A DNA stretch of 64,000 bases, taken from positions 110,999,568-111,063,567 of the forward strand of contig NC_061120.1 of assembly GCF_002878395.1 (NCBI RefSeq), read 5' to 3'. Source of the stretch: Capsicum annuum. Its lineage: Eukaryota > Streptophyta > Magnoliopsida > Solanales > Solanaceae. Under the pieces are notes generated by a model, which saw only the letters and a list, made by a program, of their open reading frames with translations, did not search any database and was not told where the DNA came from. A program made the position numbers and the translations under genes. Position 1 is the first letter of the stretch; each line of letters starts with the position of its first letter. Shown here one piece after another: positions 59,561 through 64,000 of this stretch.

Positions 59561-60327
59561 CAAGGTACAAACTTTAGTTGACTCTTCAACAACCGAAGCA
59601 GTATTCACGACTCTTGGAAGCTGCTATACTTAAATTCTCTGATTTTGCGTCAACTACCTGATGAGTAATCTATCTCTTGAGTTTGTTCGCAGAACATGTG
59701 ATATTATTGTGCTAATAATTTATTTAATTGTTCTGTGTTAGCATCAAGTGATTTATGTCCATGATCTTGAATAAAATTTGATCTTATGAAAAAAATATCC
59801 TGATTTCTCATAAAAAGATTTGGTGTCAATATTTTGTGAGTCGTATTTCTAGACACAAATAATTTTACTTAGTCTAATTTTATTTTTACTAGAAGGAAGA
59901 TGTTCAAAAGGATTCAGCTTTAATGACTCATGAGTCATATTTTTGGTCACAATATTTTATTTGGACTTTTTTTCTATTTTACCAAAAATTATATATTTTT
60001 CTTATTGATGCGAATATTGTTTGTAGAAAACTCTGTTCAATATATTTTACCGATTCTATAAAGGATTTCAAAATTTTTCTTGCCAGAAAAATCATCAAAT
60101 ACCTTTAGACCCCCCATCCTTTCCTCTCAAATCTTCCCCCTCTCATGCCACCTTTTTCTCTTCCTTCATCATTATAGTTTCTGCATTTCTCAGTTCCCAA
60201 CACTTTTGTTCCCCTTTATATTCAACCCTAACCCTTGGCTCTCCTCTTTCATCCTATCTTTTCCTATTTTTGTTTTCCCTTTAAACTCTTCCATTCCCCT
60301 TTATTTAATCTAACAAAAACACGATCA

Positions 60328-61654
60328 ATGGATAATCAAACTAAAACTTCCCCTAACCTATATTCCTCTAACTTTGACCTTGTCTTTCTCTCCAAAATCT
60401 TTGATGAAGCCTCTTCTCACTCTATACAGTTAACTGTGTCTAAGAAATACACTGCTCCTAGTACCATATCATTCTCTAACAAAAAGAGACACTCTTCTCT
60501 AGAGTCTCTACCTTTAGAGGACATGCATAAGTTTTAGACTCTCTCTCACAGGGAGAAGTTTCTCATTTTCAAGAATCACTCCATTATTTCTAAAAGAGTC
60601 ATCAATCTTTCTATCCTAAGGAATCCCACTGGAATATCGATCACTTTCTCAAAGCTCAAAAATTGTCGATGATGCTTCGCCTATGTGGCCTTGAAATTTG
60701 TGAAGATCCCATCCACATGTTCTTTGCCAATCTTCGTCTTTCCCCTGACAATGGGGAACTGAAAACTCTCGTGTTTGGTACTCGTAGTGTTCTAAATGAC
60801 TTTTTATGTGAGAAAGTATTTTACACCAAATTCTATGGATCCATCCCTTTCCTAAACAAAACCTGGCCTGAGAATTTTAAAGTCAGTTTTGATGAAGAAA
60901 AGAAGGTTATCTCCGATCCTGACACAAACAACCCCACTTTTTATCCTCTGTTCCTCAGTTTCTGCAATAGGATTTTAGCTCATATTATTACAACCACCTT
61001 AATTCTTCGAAAGGGGTGTCTCAGTAATGTGACTTGTAGAGATGTATTTTTTCTCTACTGCCTGATCAGAAAGTACAAAATCAATTAGAGTACCTCAATT
61101 CGCGAATACATAATGGAAAGTACAACTGACTCTATGCCTCGACAAGTTTACCCTATGGTTTGCTCATCACTCTGATACTTATTCATATGGAATCGATCTA
61201 TCAGCCTATCCAGTAGTAGAAGTATCTGCCACCTATGATTCAAAGACCTTTGCAAGCATGGAATATGTTCTGGTTGAAAAAGAATGGTGCAAAAAGGAAT
61301 CTATCGAGATCCGACTTGACACGTCCCGGGTAAGTAAACCTATTCCTAAATCCATGTCTCATGCAAATAAATAGGCTGAAGAAATAAACATCAGGCTCAC
61401 TGCCATTGTGGAAGGATTATACAGTATCAAGGAGTCGACTGCCAATCTACTGCAGTAAGGAAAAGAGACCGGTATCGACATAGGTAAAGTACGACTCTTC
61501 CTTGACAGCTTCAAACTAGAAGGAGTGACACTATTTAATAGGGTGTTTTATCAAGTTGAGTCCATCAAGTATGAATCCTCTTCCTCCTTAAATAATCTTT
61601 CCGTCTCTATTCAGAACTCTTACACTAACTTCACCAAGAGTGGAAAAATCTTAT
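60328..61654 (+). pseudogene. Env-like / plant transposon protein ORF
   Basis: ORF downstream of gag, broken by a stop at 60538 and frameshifts near 60660 and 61100. It begins MDNQTKTSPNLYSSNFDLVF after a C/T-rich leader. A central 141-codon open stretch (60663-61088) contains ICEDPIHMFFANLRLSPDNG, ELKTLVFGTRSVLNDF, RILAHIITTTLILRKGCLS and DVFFLYCLIRKYKIN, which I associate with the 'putative plant transposon protein' domain, an ORF often seen 3' of pol in SIRE-like elements. The rest reads YGIDLSAYPVVEVSATYDSK, KPIPKSMSHANK and a helix (EEINIRLTAIVEGLYSIKES). Its role is unknown. Usual position is after pol; here pol is absent. Confidence 0.55.
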
Positions 61655-61970
61655 GATTGCTTCTACTCTAACATGCACAACATTCTTACTTATTTTCTTG
61701 CCAAACGACGCTGAACACTTTTTATTCAAAAGGGGGCCTGTCCCTTCTCATACTCTAGCCTGTATAAAGACTCTATATATTCTTTCTCTGGCGTATTTTT
61801 GTTACCACCATAACTATGCATGTTTAGTACTCTATGTTTTTTTGGCTAGTCATTTTTTGGCTTGTTTTCCTATTTGTTTTTTTTTTGGGGGATGGGAATA
61901 TTCTTTTTCTTGTGTTTGCTCTGCCCTTTTTTATTATATCATGTCAATAGAGGGAGAAGTTGTGCATTAG
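61653..61970 (+). other. Hydrophobic open frame of doubtful coding status
   Basis: 105-codon frame after the second ORF, rich in Leu, Phe, Cys and Tyr with two or three possible membrane-spanning runs (TLYILSLAYFCYHHNYACLV, LYVFLASHFLACFPICFFF). It overlaps the T-rich 3' untranslated part of the element. T-rich DNA gives such frames by chance, so a real membrane protein is possible but not favoured. Confidence 0.25.
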
Positions 61971-62111
61971 TTGCATCAGTCACATAGACAGGTAACAAAG
62001 GAATTAAGTCGACCATTATCACATCACAGCCAACTAAAGCCACCAAGGAAGAAAGACAGGGGGAGCTAAATATACAAGGAAGTCAACTGACGTTTAAGTT
62101 TGTCATTATCA

Positions 62112-62122
62112 AAAAGAGGAGG
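62112..62122 (+). other. Polypurine tract
   Basis: AAAAGAGGAGG just before the 3' LTR. Confidence 0.8.
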
Positions 62123-62123
62123 T

Positions 62124-63050
62124 TGTTAGTCTCCTTAGGTAATTTTTTAATAATGAAAAACTAACAAATAAATCTTTACAAGAAAAAGAATGCAAGATAC
62201 TAGAAGATTTCCGATGGTAAAAGAATAAAAGAAGCAAGATATTAAAGACCTCTCTAGGAGAGGAAGAACATTCAAACATAAGAAGATCATGACACTCAAA
62301 CAAGCATGGAAAGCAAATTAATGGAAGGAGAATCACCATCCCATAATCACCGCAGATTAGATTAGTCAGAAAATTAATAAGGATCTAAACAAAAGAAGAA
62401 ACGACACAACTTTCATATGGACATCAAGACTAAAAGATGGATAGATAACGAATATATTTGATATGGACATGATACAAAGCTGTGTATGGACATATCAAAA
62501 GAATACTTTCCTCAATTAAGGAATCAATTTAAATTCTTGATTAAGAGGAAATCTCTTGGGTTTCCTTATAAAAAGTAGCAATCGAAGACTATAAAAAAAG
62601 AAGACCAAAGACTGACAGTTTTCATGAAACTTCAAGCAGAAAATTCAAAGTGCCTCATTCTTAGTCTTACAAAGCTTTGTAACTTTAGTTTACAAGTGTT
62701 ATATAAATAGTAGGATCGAGTAAACTTTGTAATATCAACGAAAGATGTGTCACAAGATCTGAAGAGAAAAATAAGTCTTCAGAACTTGTTTTCTGTCATT
62801 GCACTCGAACCAAACTTTCAACGATCTAAGGAAACTTCAAAAACCAAAGGGACTGGACGTAGGCACTACATTGGTGTGCCAAACTAGGATAAATCTTTGT
62901 GTTGTTACTTTACTTCTTGTTACTTTCCTGCTTAACTATTTTGAATTTAATCTATTTGTGAAGTATTTTAATCTGCAGGTGAGTCGACTTTGAAGGGTCA
63001 ATAGTCGACACATAGAAGAAAAATTTCAATTCACCTCCTCTTGAATTTTA
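62124..63050 (+). repeat. 3' LTR of the pol-less element
   Basis: TGTTAGTCTCC...GAATTTTA (terminal CA now TA), 927 bp. Confidence 0.95.
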
Positions 63051-63055
63051 TGAGG
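63051..63055. repeat. Target-site duplication TGAGG, right copy
   Basis: See 56798-56802. Confidence 0.6.
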
Positions 63056-64000
63056 TGCTCATGCAAATTCCATAATGCGCATGATTGTAAACACAGGAGA
63101 AGGAATTGTCAATGCTAATGTGACTATCGGATATGACATATAGATTTGGATTATCTTCTATTATATACTTCAACTTCTTAAAGAATAAGGTCCTAGAAGC
63201 ATCGTTCTCATTATCCAAAACACAAAAGTCAATTAGATTGATATGATTTTTGGTGTCCAGTGCAATGACACTCAGCAAAACACCTTTATATTTTTGATAC
63301 AAATATGTCTCATCAACGACAATTACCTTTCTCATGTGGGCATATCTCCGTATATAATCTTCAAAAGTTAAAAAGTAATACACGGATGATCCATCCATCT
63401 TGTTAACCATGATAAAATAAGAAGAACTAGGATTCAATAACTTGACCATGTGGGAAAAATATGACAAGCAATAATATCCGTGCTCCGGTGTCCCATGAAC
63501 AATTTTATTCGTAATTGCACTTCCTTTGCAACACATCCAATAGCCTATGTTGTAATACATCTCTCTAAAGACAATCCTTTGAATTTCTATTATTCATGGA
63601 CCCTTACCATCATGAAAATAATTTATGCGTAGTGAAGCAATGATCTCGGGTGATATTTTCTTATGCCTGCTCGTGGCGTGTTTAATACCGTAGGTGTGGA
63701 AACCAACATACTTGTATATGTAAAATCTATCCGAGCATTCGTACTTCTTTGCCCGAAACAACCAACCACAACCATGAGATACACATTTCACCTTTAATAG
63801 TTTGGGACAACTCTTCTCTATAATATAATCAAAAGAATACTTCAGTGATGCTCCGTCTAGTAGCATTTTCAGCTCTTTCTAGTTGGTGAATATTGGATCA
63901 CAATAGAAATTAGTACCATCGGTGAAGTAATGACTTCGTTGTAATCCCATTCCATAATGTTCTTTAACATCTTACGAGTTTGATGAATCGTATTCCATAT
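63051..64000 (-). pseudogene. MULE transposase gene, N-terminal part (runs off the window)
   Basis: MURA-like transposase of a Mutator-like element. From about 63890 down: KELKMLLDGASLKYSFDYII, EKSCPKLLKVKCVSHGCGWL, FRAKKYECSDRFYIYKYVGF, HTYGIKHATSRHKKISPEII: the MuDR DNA-binding domain with its zinc ligands. A frame change near 63600 leads to a 170-codon open stretch (63560-63048) with the DDE core: VIVVDETYLYQKYKGVLLSV, ALDTKNHINLIDFCVLDNEN, DASRTLFFKKLKYI, LYVISDSHISIDNSF, VYNHAHYGICM. The catalytic Asp residues after VIVV and ISDS are present. It stops at the retrotransposon insertion and resumes at 56802. A one-base deletion precedes the junction. The beginning lies beyond 64000. Confidence 0.9.

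Larger units (their letters stand above)
56803..63050 (+). mobile_element. LTR retrotransposon with gag and a second ORF but no pol
   Basis: 6248 bp. LTRs at 56803-57728 and 62124-63050, tRNA-Met-like primer site TGTTATCAGAGC at 57731, and polypurine tract AAAAGAGGAGG before the 3' LTR. The internal region (57729-62123, about 4.4 kb) holds a copia/SIRE-like gag (57789-59560) and a separate ORF (60328-61654) similar to the env-like or 'putative plant transposon protein' family. No protease, integrase, RT or RNase H motif is found in any frame. The element would need pol from a relative. It interrupts the MULE transposase gene. Confidence 0.85.

Noticed and set aside
60080..60313. Ser/Pro/Phe-rich frame before the second ORF of the pol-less element
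   Set aside because: C/T-rich leader sequence; low-complexity translation with no conserved motif.

Overview
This is plant nuclear DNA: AT-rich, rich in transposable elements, with no intact host gene that I can support. The mix of families (2.3-2.4 kb-LTR chromoviruses, a Tnt1/Tork-like copia element, a MULE transposase, a DUF1985/Ulp1-type pseudogene and a 'GGCGTTTGGCCATGA' MITE) points to a dicot and most likely to Solanaceae, perhaps pepper. That placement is inference from recognised families; no search was run.

Layout. 1-8.4 kb holds a decayed Ty3/gypsy element (integrase, chromodomain and start of the 3' LTR, + strand), cut by a 2.2 kb minus-strand solo LTR and a second LTR-like block. 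9.4-13.2 kb (- strand) is a degenerate Helitron Rep/helicase joined to the end of a GRF zinc-finger/coiled-coil/membrane-anchor pseudogene. The first exon of that pseudogene is split by a full-length chromovirus (13175-22908, TSD CTTCA); the missing start lies at 22914-22983. 23.5-27.7 kb contains two LTR heads of one family in tandem plus a scrap of internal sequence. 27.7-28.4 kb is a minus-strand MULE N-terminal fragment, followed by a MITE. 29716-36433 is a full-length copia element (TSD ATAAA), next to a minus-strand PRL1-like WD40 gene fragment. 38153-47898 is a second full-length chromovirus, minus strand, less decayed (TSD G/ACATA).

50.1-52.5 kb is a DUF1985/Ulp1-type pseudogene (+). 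52.8-53.4 kb is a second copy of the GRF gene (-), next to a foldback of about 1.1 kb. From 55.9 kb to the window end runs a minus-strand MULE transposase gene, split by a 6.2 kb LTR retrotransposon (56803-63050). That retrotransposon carries gag and a second ORF resembling the plant 'env-like/putative transposon protein' family, but no protease, integrase or reverse transcriptase.

The genes do not form a working pathway. The window is a stack of insertions whose order can be read from interrupted reading frames and target-site duplications. The most unusual points are the pol-less gag + second-ORF element, the repeated GRF module (once joined directly to a Helitron helicase interior), and the large foldback.
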